Shown in pieces: positions 1 to 12,129 of a stretch of 64,000 nt of DNA. Numbering within the stretch: position 1 is the stretch's first letter; each line of letters opens with the position of its first letter. The notes below the pieces were generated by a model. That model searched no databases. It worked only from the letters and a program-made list of their open reading frames with translations, and was not told the DNA's origin. The stretch comes from Mimachlamys varia (taxonomy: Eukaryota; Mollusca; Bivalvia; Pectinida; Pectinidae), in NCBI GenBank assembly GCA_947623455.1, contig OX392543.1, forward strand, positions 21,946,757 through 22,010,756, written 5' to 3'. The position numbers were made by a program, and so were the translations under genes.

Positions 1-1285
1 TAGCAGTTGAAACTCGGTATTTGTAAACATGTGTACATTTTGAACTATCGTCTAACTTCGGCTTGTTGTTGAAGTGAGCCACACCTGAATTATTTTCAAT
101 TCTTTGGATTTTTTGTCAAGAGTTGTTACCTCTCATGTTTACTTCGTTTTATGCTTATTTTTGCATGGTTATCAACTGAATTTTATTTCATAATTTTTCA
201 GAATCCCGAAAAATTTCTCGAAGTTAAGTATAAAGGGCCTTTAAGAGTTTAAAGAAAGTATGATATACAAGGAATCGCAGACATTTCTCAATGCCCTCCC
301 GAAATGGAAACTTGTTCTATCCGTTAAGAAATGAAACAAGTAGAGTATAAATTTATGCCAAAGTTGAATTTTTAGTAACATTGACCTTAATTTTGAACCA
401 ACAGGGTCCAATTGCCAATATGCAAAAGTGACACTTGTGAACACTTGTGTGAAATTTCGTGACAATTGGCTAAAACTGAAGACTGCAGATTGGTGATGCT
501 GAAATTCTATTTACAGAAATACTGATGAAGTTTTTTTCTTACATGTGCGTCATGTACAGAAGATCAAAATGCAAACTTGTGTACAAGACGTGATACCCTT
601 GGAGACCTCATAGCAAAGGGTATAATTAAACATTTGGGTTCTGAATCAGTAAATTCTTTCATGAATGATTCTCAGTAAATATCAGAGAATAATTAAACTA
701 AACTACTCTCTTTTATCTAATCTAAGGCTTTTCCTTTTTCCTAACAAGGGAGAGCATTCCTGCGTGACACAAATATACTAGAACAAAGCTTTATGTTATA
801 AATCAATATCTCTGTACTGGCTGAACATGTTGGTAGATATTTAAAGGTCGACACTTTCAGGAATATGTGTGATTGCTTGATATGAAATAACTCCTTGTTA
901 CAGGAAAGTATTACAGGAATATTGTACATCTCATCATCAATATCTACATACACCATCCTCCGATCAGCTTAACAGTTAACAAGCACATTGATTGTCAAGT
1001 CGGTATTGAATTTGAAAGCAGATATCAAAGAAAATTGTTTACGTCAAGGCATTAAAAAATCTATATTATTTAGTAACGCATGCTGCAGACATCAATCTGT
1101 TGGTAGCTAAAGGAGTCATGACAAATTGATGATGAAGCACTAGAGAGTGAGATTGTCACAATTCAGTTGGCATTCATAACGACTATGAATGTCATCTGAA
1201 ACTATATTGTTCAATATCTGTACTTAATATCTCCTCCCAGGCACCCGCAGTCCTGAACCCCCCGCCCTAACCAACCCAATTTTTT
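1..1285. other. No gene recognised
   Basis: AT-rich sequence downstream of the last visible gene 2 exon. I see no exon with convincing splice sites and no clear repeat. The downstream part of gene 2 presumably lies beyond the left edge. Confidence 0.5.
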
Positions 1286-1927
1286 ATACAATCAATACAA
1301 TTTAATACATACACTGTTCCAACATATATAATTCTGAGGATCGAGGTCACAAAAGCTGCCTTATCAGGTGCTAACTACTAGTCCTCAGTACCACCTGGCT
1401 AATATTTTCCTGTATGTGTGAATGTGTGTGTGCTTGAGATGTATTGTGTTCTGTTGGGTTAGGTTTGAAAGCAGCCTAGTTGGAATTTAGATCCGGCGCA
1501 TTATCTTTCCTTCAGTCTTACAACAGATTGAAGGAAATACATACACTGTTCCAACATATATAATTCTGAGGATCGAGGTCACAAAAGCTGCCTTTTCAGG
1601 TGCTAACTACTAGTCCTCAGTACCACCTGGCTAATATTTTCCTGTATGTGTGAATGTGTGTGTGCTTGAGATGTATTGTGTTCTGTTGGTAGTGGGACTG
1701 TGCTTCCAACGCCATCTTTTTTAGTCATTGCCACTTCACTTAAATGCTACAGCACAGATACTGCAACACCAATCCCGGACCATTTTATACTCCACCTGGG
1801 TTGTTGGAGCTGTTTGGGCAGGAGAAAAACTTTCTCTAATATTCCATGAGTACAACGACTTCGAGGATCGAACCCCAGCCACCTGTGTGGAAGGCAGGAC
1901 TACTTACCACTTAACCAATCCGCCCAT
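1286..1927 (-). mobile_element. tRNA-derived SINE (family S1), with internal duplication
   Basis: Read on the minus strand it has a tRNA-like head: a B box GGGGTTCGATCC next to GGTTAAGTGG-type A-box sequence (right end). A body follows, sharing long identity with copies at 29903-31513 and 42340-42830. The body segment at 1305-1455 is repeated at 1537-1688 with 232-bp spacing. The spacer includes unrelated sequence (about 1460-1535). Confidence 0.7.
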
Positions 1928-1930
1928 GAC

Positions 1931-2610
1931 TGATAGATGAAACATTTATAAATACTTAAACTTTCATCCACTGCCATGATTTGTGAGATTTAGATGAAAG
2001 GTTTATCAATACTTAGCTATTTTCTTCCACTGCCAAAATTTGTGAGATTTAGGTGAAACATTTTTCAATACTTAACGCTTTCTTCCACTGCCATAATTAA
2101 TGAGATTTAGATGAAATATTTATCAATACTTACGATTCTCCCACTGCCAAAATTTGTGAGATTTAGGTGAAACATTTTTCAATACTTAACGCTTTCTTCC
2201 ACTGCCATAATTTATGAGATTTAGATGAAATATTTATCAATACTTACGATTCTCCCACTGCCAAAATTTGTGAGATTTAGATGAAACATTTATCAATACT
2301 TATGCTCCCTTCCACTGCCAAAATTTGTGAGATTTAGATGAAATATTTATCAACACTTACATTTTCTTCCAATGCCAGAATTTGTGAGATTTAGATGAAA
2401 CATTCACAACACTTACACTTTCTCCCAATGCCAGAATTTGTGAAATTTTGATGAAACATTAATCAACACTTACAATTTCTCCCACTGCCAAAATTTGTGA
2501 AATTTTGATGAAACATTTTTCAATACTTAACGCTTTCTTCCACTGCCATAATTAATGAGATTTAGATAAAACATTGATCAACACTTACACTTCCTTCCAC
2601 TGCCTGGTCT
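1931..2610. repeat. Tandem array, about 57-60 bp unit, built from the end of exon 2589-2671
   Basis: About 11 imperfect units, each with TTCCACTGCCA on the plus strand, then AATTTGTGAGATTTAG and CAATACTTA. On the minus strand each unit reads like the exon end plus donor (GGCAGTGGAAGAA ... GTAAGTATTGATAAAT). The right end overlaps the real exon and donor. Confidence 0.85.
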
Positions 2611-2671
2611 GATGTAGCCCGGATATCTCTTCTTGTAATAGCCATACATCGCTGGGTCTTTTGGATTAAAC
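2589..2671 (-). CDS. Gene 2 exon; 3' end is the seed of a tandem array
   Basis: One base, 27 codons, one base. FNPKDPAMYGYYKKR then YPGYIRPGSGRK, a Tyr/Pro/Gly-rich stretch. Acceptor TTTCTCTCTAG, donor AAGT|GTAAGTG. The coding end (GGCAGTGGAAGGAAG) and the donor are imperfectly repeated many times in the following intron (1931-2588). No later exon was found before the left edge, so the gene probably continues outside the window. Confidence 0.8.
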
Positions 2672-2934
2672 CTAGAGAGAAACATTTCAAACATTTTATT
2701 GGATGTTAATTTACAGTAAACTGATGTCTAGAGATCATTTGAGCACATTATATTACTCCAGCATAAATCCTTTTACTTATTTACTAACATTATGTTCAAA
2801 AATACCAATGAAACGAAACAAGAGATCATTAATATAGAAAACTACACAGAACGATGGTGTAACTAAGATCATTCAATCAACATTATCAAACATGAAAAAT
2901 CTCTTAATGGGGAATAAATGTACCTAGAAATCAC

Positions 2935-3870
2935 AAGAGATCTATGCAATAACTAGGAGGTTAAATTTAACAAGAGACCAATTAAACAAGAGATCAAAAG
3001 ATCTGTTAAACATTAAGTTATCTGCTCTACAAGAGATCAATTAAAAAAGAGATCAAAAGGTTTATTTAACAAGGTATCTATTCTACAAGAGACCAATTAA
3101 AAAAGAGACCAAAAGGTCTGTTAAACAAGGAACCTGTTCTACAAGAGACCAATTAAACAAGAGATCAACAGGTCTGTTAAACAAGGAACCTGTTCTACAA
3201 GAGACCAATTAAACAAGAGATCAAAAGGTCTGTTAAACAAGGAACCTGTTCTACAAGAGACCAATTAAACAAGAGATCAAAAGGTCTGTTAAACATTAAG
3301 GTATCTGTTCTACAAGAGACCAATTAAACAAGAGATCAAAAGATTTATTTAACAAGGTATCTATTCCACAAGAGACCAATTAAACAAGAGATCAAAAGAT
3401 CTATTTAACAAGGTATCTATTCTACAAGAGACCAATTAAACAAGAGATCAAAAGATCATTTTAACAAGGTATCTATTCTACAAGAGACCAATTAAACAAG
3501 AGATCAAAAGATCTATTTAACAAGGTATCTGTTCTACAAGAGACCAATTAAACAAGAGATCAAAAGATTTATTTAACAAGGTATCTATTCTACAAGAGAC
3601 CAATTAAACAAGAGATCAAAAGATCTATTTAACAAGGTATCTATTCTACAAGAGACCAATTAAACAAGAGATCAAAAGATTTATTTAACAAGGTATCTAT
3701 TCAACAAGATACCAATTAAACAAGAGATCAAAAGGTCTGTTAAACAAGGAACCTGTTCTACAAGATATCACTGTAACAAGCCAATTTAACAAGAGATCAA
3801 AAGATCTATTAAACAATGCAAGGTATCTGTTCTACAAGAGACCAATTAAACAAGAGATCAATTTAATATG
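2935..3870. repeat. Tandem array, about 57 bp unit
   Basis: Roughly 15 units of a sequence containing ACAAGAGACCAATTAAACA and AGAGATCAAAAG followed by variable CTGTTAAACAAGG. It lies in the intron between gene 2 exons 2589-2671 and 6747-6809. Confidence 0.9.
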
Positions 3871-4544
3871 AGATCAATTAATTAGACATGTCAGGTGTTT
3901 GTTGTTCATTTTCTACTTCAGTCGATATATTATTTAGTACATTTTGGATCTCAGGAGTGAAAAACTTTGTCTACATACATTTACAAGTTGCATAAATCAC
4001 GAAAACAAAAGACAAACATTTCTAAATTGATAAAGTGTAATGTTCATTTTAATGAATCATAGAATTTCATCACCGTGTATAAATCAAATGTAAACTTTGT
4101 TAGTTCTGAGAGGAATTTAATACAGTTTTAGTACAACAACAAGAGGCCTCCACATGAACAGAAACAGTAACAACCATCGATCAGCATCCACAACCTTTAA
4201 AGATTTACCCCAACCCCCTTTTCTCAAATTGAGCTCTACTTCCTTGCACACTGGAAGAGAGCTAACACCTTTGATTTATAAAACTCTGAAATCCCCTTTC
4301 TCATAGTCTTGCCAACCCTCCCTATTTAGGAGGGAGACTTCTGATTTTTGACCCTGAAAGTTTGCATTTTAAAACAGTGAATTTGCTGAACTACTCTTAT
4401 TTTTTTAAGATCTGATGATTTTATCTGAAAGAACAGCTCAAAGAAGCATTTACAGTTGTATTTTTCTTTTAAGATTACATACATATTATTTAAACTTTAA
4501 ATTCTGAGCACACTTAATTAACAATCTCGAACATGGTAATTTCA

Positions 4545-4715
4545 AAATATCTCCCCTTAATCTTATTTTGGGTTAAGCGTGCATTTATCTCCCCTTAATC
4601 ATATTTTGGGCTACCGTAAGTATGCAGGTATCTCCCCTCTAACATATCTTGGGTTAAGTGTGCAGTACGTCATCTCCCCTTAATCTTTTTTTGGGTTTAG
4701 TGTTTCAGTGTTCAC
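4545..4715. repeat. Short tandem array, about 45-50 bp unit
   Basis: Four diverged units around TCTCCCCTTAATC and TTTTGGGTTAAG. An isolated arm of the long-TIR MITE (GGGCCTGTATTCATGAAACC) follows at 4726-4774. Confidence 0.7.
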
Positions 4716-5002
4716 CTGGGCCTGTATTCATGAAACCGTTCTTGTGCTCAAGCATGGATTCTGCTCAAAGTAATGAAAGTATTTTTTTTTTTTTTTTATG
4801 AAATGAAACAGAAGGTAAAATCTAGCAGATGACACATGCAGCACAGAGTATATGTGTCTTTAAAGGGAGTGAATCAGAGTCTGTGTTTGAAACCGTTCCA
4901 AATTTCTTTTTCAAGCATAGAAACAGAAAAGGACCCCACTAATTTTCAGGATTCTCATTTCAACTATATGCAGAAGGACCCCATTGATAAAATACCCAGC
5001 AG

Positions 5003-5088
5003 AACACTGACTATAAAAACACATTTGAACTCTTCCAATTCAAGGGTTGGAATAGTTTATTATGAAATATCAGGGGTGAATGAATTAA
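5003..5088 (+). mobile_element. Palindromic mini-MITE (family P), diverged copy
   Basis: Core TTTGAACTCTTCCAATTCAA then TATCAGGGGTGAATGAATTAA. The right arm is clear; the left arm (expected TTCACCCCTGAAG) is degraded. Confidence 0.55.
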
Positions 5089-5329
5089 ACCCACCTGAGC
5101 CTTCACGGCCCTGAAGTGAGTCAGGAAGATTAGTAAAAATAGGTTAAGTACAAGTTCTAGTCAGTATATTGGTTAATAATTACTCGTGTGGTAGCTAGGT
5201 TCTCATAGATATAGGTATATACTCTATAGATAGAACTAAGCTGTGGTTTGTATTATACATCAGTAAAGAAGACACCTTGTTATAAGGATACATATACAAT
5301 ATATATTGTAAGCTGGTTAAATTGAGAAT

Positions 5330-5805
5330 GGATTCGGCAGACATACGATATGGAAGTTGAGAGTACATACACAGATCGCCTAACTAGCCTTGGCTAGAGG
5401 GAAGCGTTAGAGTCCAAATGGTTGTTAGTTCGAACCCCGGTGGTGGCAGATTTTTTTTTTTTCATAATCCTTCATACTCCTAAAAGGTAAAAGCTATATG
5501 AAACTGAAATGCTTCCTCGGAGATATAAAAAAACCTGGGTTATTGTTGTCTGTGGGGTCGAAGATTTTGTGAAGGAGGGAGTAGTATAGAAGTTGAGAGT
5601 ACAGGTCACATTTACTAGCCTAGAGGGATTTCCCTTTAGTCAACCCGAAGGGTGTCCAACCAAACCCCCGGGGCTCTATTGATGTGAAAAATAAATGTTT
5701 TATTTCGTAAAAAAAAAAAAGGGTGTCAGACTAGAGATCAAAGGGTGGCAAGTTCACACCCCAGTGGGGGCAGATTAATTTTTTTTTCATTTAAACTCCT
5801 TTCTA
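5330..5805. mobile_element. Two adjacent tRNA-like SINE copies
   Basis: Two related segments begin with GGAAGTTGAGAGTACA (5350) and AGAAGTTGAGAGTACA (5588). Each later has a B-box-like stretch (GTTCGAACCCCGG at 5430; GTTCACACCCCAG at 5751) followed by GGCAGATT and poly-T. The B boxes are tRNA-like, but there is no complete tRNA fold. Confidence 0.5.
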
Positions 5806-6746
5806 TTACAGACTCAACTTCTACAGTTTAACTGAATCCATATGTTCGGAGAACTTATACATTTAATACGCGTCCAGTTTAATGAGGGAAGGATTAAGAA
5901 TGTTAATATGGAAGTTTGTTAGCTCAGACATCAACAAACTACATTTAGAATTTTACCCATCATATTCTTCTTCCTCCTCATCTGACCTTTAATACATCAA
6001 TAAGAATATTGCAACAAAATGACATTCCTTAAAATTAGTTTCATGAATATCATTATTTCAATTCTTTCACAGGGATTAATCTAGAATTAAGGGGAAACTA
6101 CCATTTTTTGACTTGAGGGGAAAATAAGTAGTAAAAAAGTCTAGATTGATCCCTGTTTCATTTAAATTCATGAAACTAAAAGTTGTTTGTTTTAGCTCTA
6201 TTTCAAACAAGAAATTGCCATAAGTGTTCACATTAATTAAGGAAGTAAATATGTATGATTTGTGAGATGCAGTATCGGTGATCAATATATGACTTAATTG
6301 TCTTCATGGGTCCTTTAAGTACATATTGCTGAAAACAATGGGTCCCACAATGTTAAATTGAAGTATTTCTAACAATGTCAATGAATCCCATCTTAAATTT
6401 ATCACAATAAAGACTAGGGACTCCCATGTAGATTGATCACGGTAGTATATATGTAGCTTATATATAATTGAATTCATGATTTTCTGGACAAAAGATCATT
6501 GTAGGTTAAAATGATGCTGCAATGATTTTTTATAGACTAACATTATAAACAATTTCTATTTTTTCCTATTTGAGAATTTTTTACTAAGTGTCGAATTTGT
6601 ATTAAAAATGAAATCTTCATTTTTTCCAGAGTTTGACAGGTATTGAATAATTTTCTATAATTTTCTTCACCAAAGTCTATTTGTAGAAAGATGTATCTTC
6701 ATTTTTCCCCCTGATTTTAACAAGTCAAGTTAACAACAGAACTTAC

Positions 6747-6809
6747 ATTGAATTCCGGATGTTATACTTCTGTGATTTGGGTGTAGTTGGAACTTCATCT
6801 TCTGACTCT
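6747..6809 (-). CDS. Gene 2 exon
   Basis: One base, 20 codons, two bases. ESEDEVPTTPKSQKY and NIRNS. Acceptor CGTGTTTTTCAG, donor AAT|GTAAGTTC. It accepts either exon 7404-7609 or exon 12063-12129 (both end AG). It continues to exon 2589-2671 (AT+G = Met). Confidence 0.8.
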
Positions 6810-7403
6810 CTGAAAAACACGAGTTTTACAATCTTAAAAGTTAGATAAAAAGTGTAACATGAATGGGTGAAGAGATGGAAAATAATCATGAAAACCTTCA
6901 GACTTTCCGAAACATATACCCCCCCCAAAAAAAGTGTGACATTTCTTAAGGTACATGTAAATTAAATTCTTGTTAATCCTGAAACTTAATTAAGTTATAT
7001 CAAACAGCTCCTCTGAAAAACAAAATCTACATAAAGAGTTAACTTAAAGTAGTTAGGCACTATATTTGTTAATAATTCATTTTCACAATATCAAAGCGCC
7101 CCATTCAGAATGTCAAGGGGTGTGTGTGTGTGTGTGCGCAAAAGGTTAATATAATGTTAGATGTTTTAACCACTTAACCACCTGGCCACTTATAATGGTG
7201 ACCCCCAGAAAGGGGGCTTAGAGGTAGCAAAATGTCAATTGCCTTTACCACTAGATCACCACTGCTTCCTTAAATTAAATAATACTTAATGAACTAATCT
7301 GACTGCTGATAATTTACAATACATACAAATATATATCTCTCTCTGGAAAACTAGTTGTTTACCATGCTTTCCATTTATTTCTATAGTTTATGTATTAACC
7401 CAC

Positions 7404-7609
7404 CTGAAGTTGTTATAGATACAGTTAAGTAGTATGAGTCGAGATTGCCAGTCTTCGTTGGAGCTATCTTTCTCCGGAAAGTTCTCGCGTAGCATCCACT
7501 GTCTCACTAATTTTTTTTTCTCGTTCGTCACTCTGTCAAAACCTTTCTTACTTGTGTAGAGCGAATCCATACTGTACACCGTCTCGCGAGGGTCTTCGGC
7601 AATGTACAT
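7404..7609 (-). CDS. Gene 2 (or alternative) first coding exon
   Basis: ATG at 7607-7609 opens 68 codons plus two bases (AG). A TAG stop lies five codons upstream in frame and no polypyrimidine acceptor is seen, so the ATG is taken as the start. The peptide reads MYIAEDPRETVYS, then KKGFDRVTNEKKKLVRQWM and WQSRLILLNCIYNNF: charged and likely helical. Donor TTCAG|GTGGGTT. It joins exon 6747-6809 in phase. The product is not recognised. Confidence 0.75.
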
Positions 7610-8857
7610 TTTTACTCCACTCTATGATCGCAGACTACCATATTATAACGTACCGATATTGTCTTATACTCTCTAACTCTAACAGGAAATCAATAATCTT
7701 CATTAATCAAAGCAAAATATGGCATAACACTTCAACAGTGCTGTTCTAATAAAAAATAAAAAGTATTTCTCTCAGTTAATTCCTGTAACACTAAAGAACA
7801 CATTCTGTTCCTTCATCCAAGAGGAAAGTGAATATCCTGAGAAGCTATAAGCCAAACGTTCACTAAGAATACACCAGCACATATGAGACAGTTGATTGGA
7901 AGTTTCAATACTGTCACCTGAGCTAAAAAGTCTAAATTTTAAATACATTCTTATTCTAAAGCAAAGCCATAACAACAAAGTATTACGCAATCCTTTCAAA
8001 CAAACTTTTAGACACTCTGAAGATTCGAATCCTTTCAAAACCAACCTTAGCAACAACACAATTCAGTGAAAAGTCGACATTAATCTTTGATGAACAGTTT
8101 TCTACGTTGAACTCCTCAATGGTTCGTGCTCCCAGTGATAAACCTTCTACCTCCCTTGAGTACAGTTTCTGTCACAAAACACTCCGAAACGCAACAAAAG
8201 ATAATTCCGTTCGTTCCTTCGTGAATTCCACAGAAACCAGCTTATCTCACAATTAACCGGGCATATTAAACTCTATTTTGACAGATGAAATATCAATTTG
8301 AGAAAAAGTGTCATCCCTGAATTGAAATCGGAACAATGAGTACACACTTATTATTGAACTATATATATACCTGGCTTTTGTTCACGGGCTGATGAATACA
8401 TCTGTGTATGTATACACCTGTCCATAACTGCGCCAAGAAGGCTTACATGGCAACCAATAAGTCCAGCGGCCATTATCATACAGTTTTGATGTCTATTCAG
8501 CGGGGAGACAACATAAGCCTAGGACACTAAAGATATATCTCCATAATGGTACAATGTCAGGCAGTGAGGTTGTTCCACTGGACAGGAAAATGTCTAATGG
8601 CTGTGGGGGTCTGATTGTGGTGGATCGCCGATAGTGGGATAATTTTATTTAACAATTACCAGTGTTACTTATAGCAGTAAAATAATTCAAAACGTCCATA
8701 TAAAATTTTAAATATATACATGAACCAATATATTAACTTGCTTAAATTTCATGCAACTTTTGCCAATCTTGGCACTCTCATAAAGATTCACCTAAAAAAA
8801 AACAAGATGCCGGTGAAAGTCTGAGCTAGCAATTTTAATCTTTGTGTTTTTAGAACT

Positions 8858-9062
8858 TATTTATTTTACAACACATATGAAACAAGATAATCCAATAGTC
8901 TAGGCTCACAAGAGGGCCTTGTGGGAGGAAACCAGAGTACCAGGAAAAAACCCACATGGTCGAGCAGGTGACCTCATACCTTTTCACGTTCAATCAGGGA
9001 ATCAAACCCCCACCACCTTGTTGAAAGGCAAGTGTGATATCCACTGCACCATCCGTCCAACC
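8858..9062 (-). mobile_element. tRNA-derived SINE (family S2)
   Basis: Same element as at 31819, 43376 and 49137. The tRNA-like head at the right end has AATCAAACCCCCACC and GAAAGGCAAGTGTG; the body contains GTGGGAGGAAACCAGAGTACC and AGCAGGTGACCTCATACC. Confidence 0.7.
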
Positions 9063-9299
9063 ATCTTTGTATTTTCATTTACACATATTTAGTGTTTAAA
9101 TGATTTATTAGTCTATCCAAAAAAATATTAGTCTTATAAAAAATGAACCAAATTTGTTCCATGTTAATTAATATGAAACAACAGATTCACATTAAGCCAC
9201 TGAAAATATAACAAACCAGTTCACTTTCACATTTAGTGCATGCATACCATATTCGCCATAATTAGTGTCCTAGGGTGCCTAAAAATTGGTTCAAAATGG

Positions 9300-9560
9300 G
9301 GCACCTCACTTTTTCCTGTGGACTATTAACGTTTCTCGCTCTAGAGCCTCAATTTTACCTGTGGATTATCAACATTTTTAATCCTCTGTAGCCTCAATTT
9401 TACCAGTGGATTATCAACAATTTTAACCCTCTGGAGCCTCAATTTTAACAGTGAATTAATTATCAACAATTTTAGTAACCCTCGTGAGTCTCAATTTTAA
9501 CAGTGGATTATCAACATTTTTAACCCTCTGGAGCCTCAATTTTAACAGCGGCTCATTAAC
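9300..9560. repeat. Tandem array, about 44 bp unit
   Basis: Six diverged units containing GAGCCTCAATTTTA and GTGGATTATCAACA. It lies in the intron or intergenic space between 7609 and 12063. Confidence 0.85.
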
Positions 9561-10241
9561 TTTTGATACATCACTTCCTCTTATTTACCTGTAACATTTT
9601 TACCTGCAAGTTTAAATCATTAATTGGAGGTAAGCACAATGTCACCTGTGAAATCGATTCTGTCGATTGATTATTGACAAACCGTGACTTACATGCCAGC
9701 CTCACAAAAACCTCCCAGGGATAATTACTACAGAGTGGATAAAGGTTTATGTGTTGGGGGATTGTCAAATATATGAACTAATGATCCGAGTCAATCAGGA
9801 AAAGCACTTACTGGTCAACAATTTAAATGAGTTAAAAAGGTCTACAGGCTGTATTACAGAGGTCAAACAAATGTCTCTCACTGGCTATTTTTACAATTGA
9901 CAGGTACATGACGGCACATTTAAAACATATACAAGTGATAATGTTGAATAGTATTCAACTGAAATGAGGAATAAAGTGAAATAAAAACACTAAAATTCTG
10001 TAATTCTGTAAATTCACTTTTGTGAAATGAGCAATTTTTTACAAATATTCCATAAAATAGCAACAAATAAATTGTGTAAGTTTTTGCAAAATTGTTTACA
10101 CTGAAAAAGGTGAAGGCTAAAATATTTATAATCCAGATATAGACAAGAGGCCAAATGGGCCTTTTTTGTATATAATTATCTCCCTTTTTTCGAAATCTTC
10201 ACCCCCAACCAAAGACACAACTATCTAACATTTCTGTACTG

Positions 10242-10614
10242 TGGGCTAGAATAGACGGGAAATCTCATTTTCTCGAATATACCCGGTAAGTCTATTTAGA
10301 GATTTCCACCAATCACAATAGTTGTTTCTCGGGGCACTCGGTTAGATTAGATAATTTTAATTTAAACATGGCCAGCATATTTCTATAGGCATGCCACTGA
10401 TGGTAATCTCTGGTAGGACTTTTTTGTCTCTATAATGTTGTTCAAATACAATCAACAGGTTTTTTTGACAGGCAATGCCGCCACCATGTGGGTTTGTATT
10501 GTATTATAAGCTACAAACAGGATATCCAGGCTGGATGTAGCCACAGATGAAAGAATCAATATCATTGGCTACTATTTTAGTATTGAAATGAGATTTTCCG
10601 TCTATTCTAGCCCA
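10242..10614. mobile_element. MITE-like element with terminal inverted repeats
   Basis: Left end TGGGCTAGAATAGACGGGAA is matched by an inverted right end finishing TCCGTCTATTCTAGCCCA. The arms are about 28 bp with very few mismatches. The interior (about 315 bp) has no coding capacity. I could not assign a superfamily. Confidence 0.75.
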
Positions 10615-11261
10615 TGGTATACAAACATTTTAGAAGTGAACTGTGGGTTTCCCCTTGCCACATGCACCACTGTAACATTTAACAGGAGAGGATAATTATA
10701 TAAACAAACAGCCAGACCTGAGGATTCAAACTGGATGGGCATGAGCTAATATAATATGCCTTGCATTTTATGGCGAGGGGCAATAAAATAAAAATAGCAT
10801 CTTAAATTATTAAATAGAAGCATAATAATGTTGAAAGGTAAAGTATAATTAATTTTTAGATATGATTACAAGCCAACTTACCTATGAATTTCAGGATCAA
10901 TCGCCATGAAGACATTAATAAATAGCCATATAAACAGCTAGCACCAATCATTACTGCTGTTATCAACATTACTGATTTAAGCTGATGGTCTGGCATAGAT
11001 ATACGGAAATGTATCAACTAAACCTTTCGTATTGACTAAAGACTTATGATGAAGGACAAAACAGAGCCAAATTGAATTGCTGTCTGTTTATAGATTTTTA
11101 GCTTCCTCAGACAGAACCAAATTCTCGGTCAAACAGCCCGACCTTGACAATTATATATATTAGCTAGCTGCAGATAAATAAACCATATATAGTCACTTCA
11201 AATCACAAGGCTATTAAGCATGAAATATTAGCAATGACATCCTATCATAAGATTGGTATTA

Positions 11262-11490
11262 GTCTATGGATGGGTGAGTGATGCAGTGCAGTGCAAATCA
11301 CACTTGTCTTTCACCAAGGCGGCGGGGGTTCAATTCCCTGATCAGACATGAAAATGTATGGGGTCACCTCAGCCTAACCACATGGGTTTTCTCAGGGTAC
11401 TCCAGTTTCAACCACAATAAGACATCTCAAGCGCTAACATCAAGGCCAACAAGAGTGATTGATGATAAAAAGGATCTCTTACACTCATTT
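11262..11490 (+). mobile_element. tRNA-derived SINE (family S2)
   Basis: Head contains CACCAAGGCGGCGGGGGTTCA; the body contains GTATGGGGTCACCTCAGCC and ACTCCAGTTTCAACCACAAT. Plus orientation. An ORF across it is an artefact. Confidence 0.7.
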
Positions 11491-11629
11491 TTTGCATTTA
11501 TACGGAGATTTAAAAAAATTCAAAATTACCTCGCCAGAAGCTCATGCAATCACTGAATTGAAGAATTCTCATGACTCATTTCAAAATTTTTATATTAAAT
11601 GGAAAGTCATGTAAAATCTTATCTCTTGA

Positions 11630-12000
11630 CAAGGGGCCACAATGCCCAAGTAATTAAGGTGTCTGAAATTCTGCTACCACTAGCTCTCCACTACTGGGTC
11701 ACAGTGGCCAAGTGGTTAAGGTGTCTGACATTCTGCTACCACTAGCTCTCCACTACTGGGCCACAATGCCCAAGTAATTAAGGTGTCTGACATTCTGCTT
11801 CCACTAGCCTCCACTACTGGGTCACAGGTTTGAGACCTATATACATAATGGGCTATCGCTAGGTTACTAGCCATTTGTCAGTAGTTTTTTTCCCCCCGAG
11901 AATGCTGGTTTTCTTCCACCGCTCTCTGGTTTTCTTCCACCGCTAAAACCTGGCACATGGCCAAAGCTGTAAATAGGATGTAAAACTGAAACAAAGCAAA
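11630..12000 (+). mobile_element. SINE-like element (family S3) with triplicated tRNA-like head
   Basis: A segment of about 65 bp with AAGTGGTTAAGGTGTCTGAC (A-box-like) and CCACTACTGGGTCACA occurs three times in tandem (about 11634, 11698, 11762). The third copy is followed by GGTTTGAGACC (B-box-like) and the tail body ending AAACTGAAACAAAGCAAA. Only one head would be expected in a normal SINE. Confidence 0.65.
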
Positions 12001-12062
12001 CATCTGAAAATATGTCGAGGGTCTTTATAGCGTAATATTTCGACCAATCAGAATCCTCTTAC

Positions 12063-12129
12063 CTGTTAACATCAAACATGTCACTTCTCTGTCTGCGGCC
12101 CATGTCTGGAGTAGGGGGCTCCCACAGAT
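12063..12129 (-). CDS. Orphan exon, phase-compatible with both gene 1 and gene 2
   Basis: Two bases, 21 codons, two bases (AG). The peptide is LWEPPTPDMGRRQRS then DMFDVN. Strong acceptor TTTTTCTGCAG and donor AACAG|GTAAGAG. Upstream it fits exon 15620-15749 (C+AT = His). Downstream it fits exon 6747-6809 (AG+A = Arg). It may bypass the terminal exon and extend gene 1 leftward. It lacks an ATG, so it cannot be a first coding exon by itself. Confidence 0.7.

Noticed and set aside
5420..5450. B-box-like GTTCGAACCCCGG as a possible tRNA gene
   Set aside because: No acceptor stem or anticodon arm could be drawn; a SINE remnant is more likely.
7772..8059. 95-codon minus-strand ORF upstream of the gene 2 ATG exon
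   Set aside because: No recognisable domain and no good splice sites; composition is like the surrounding non-coding DNA.
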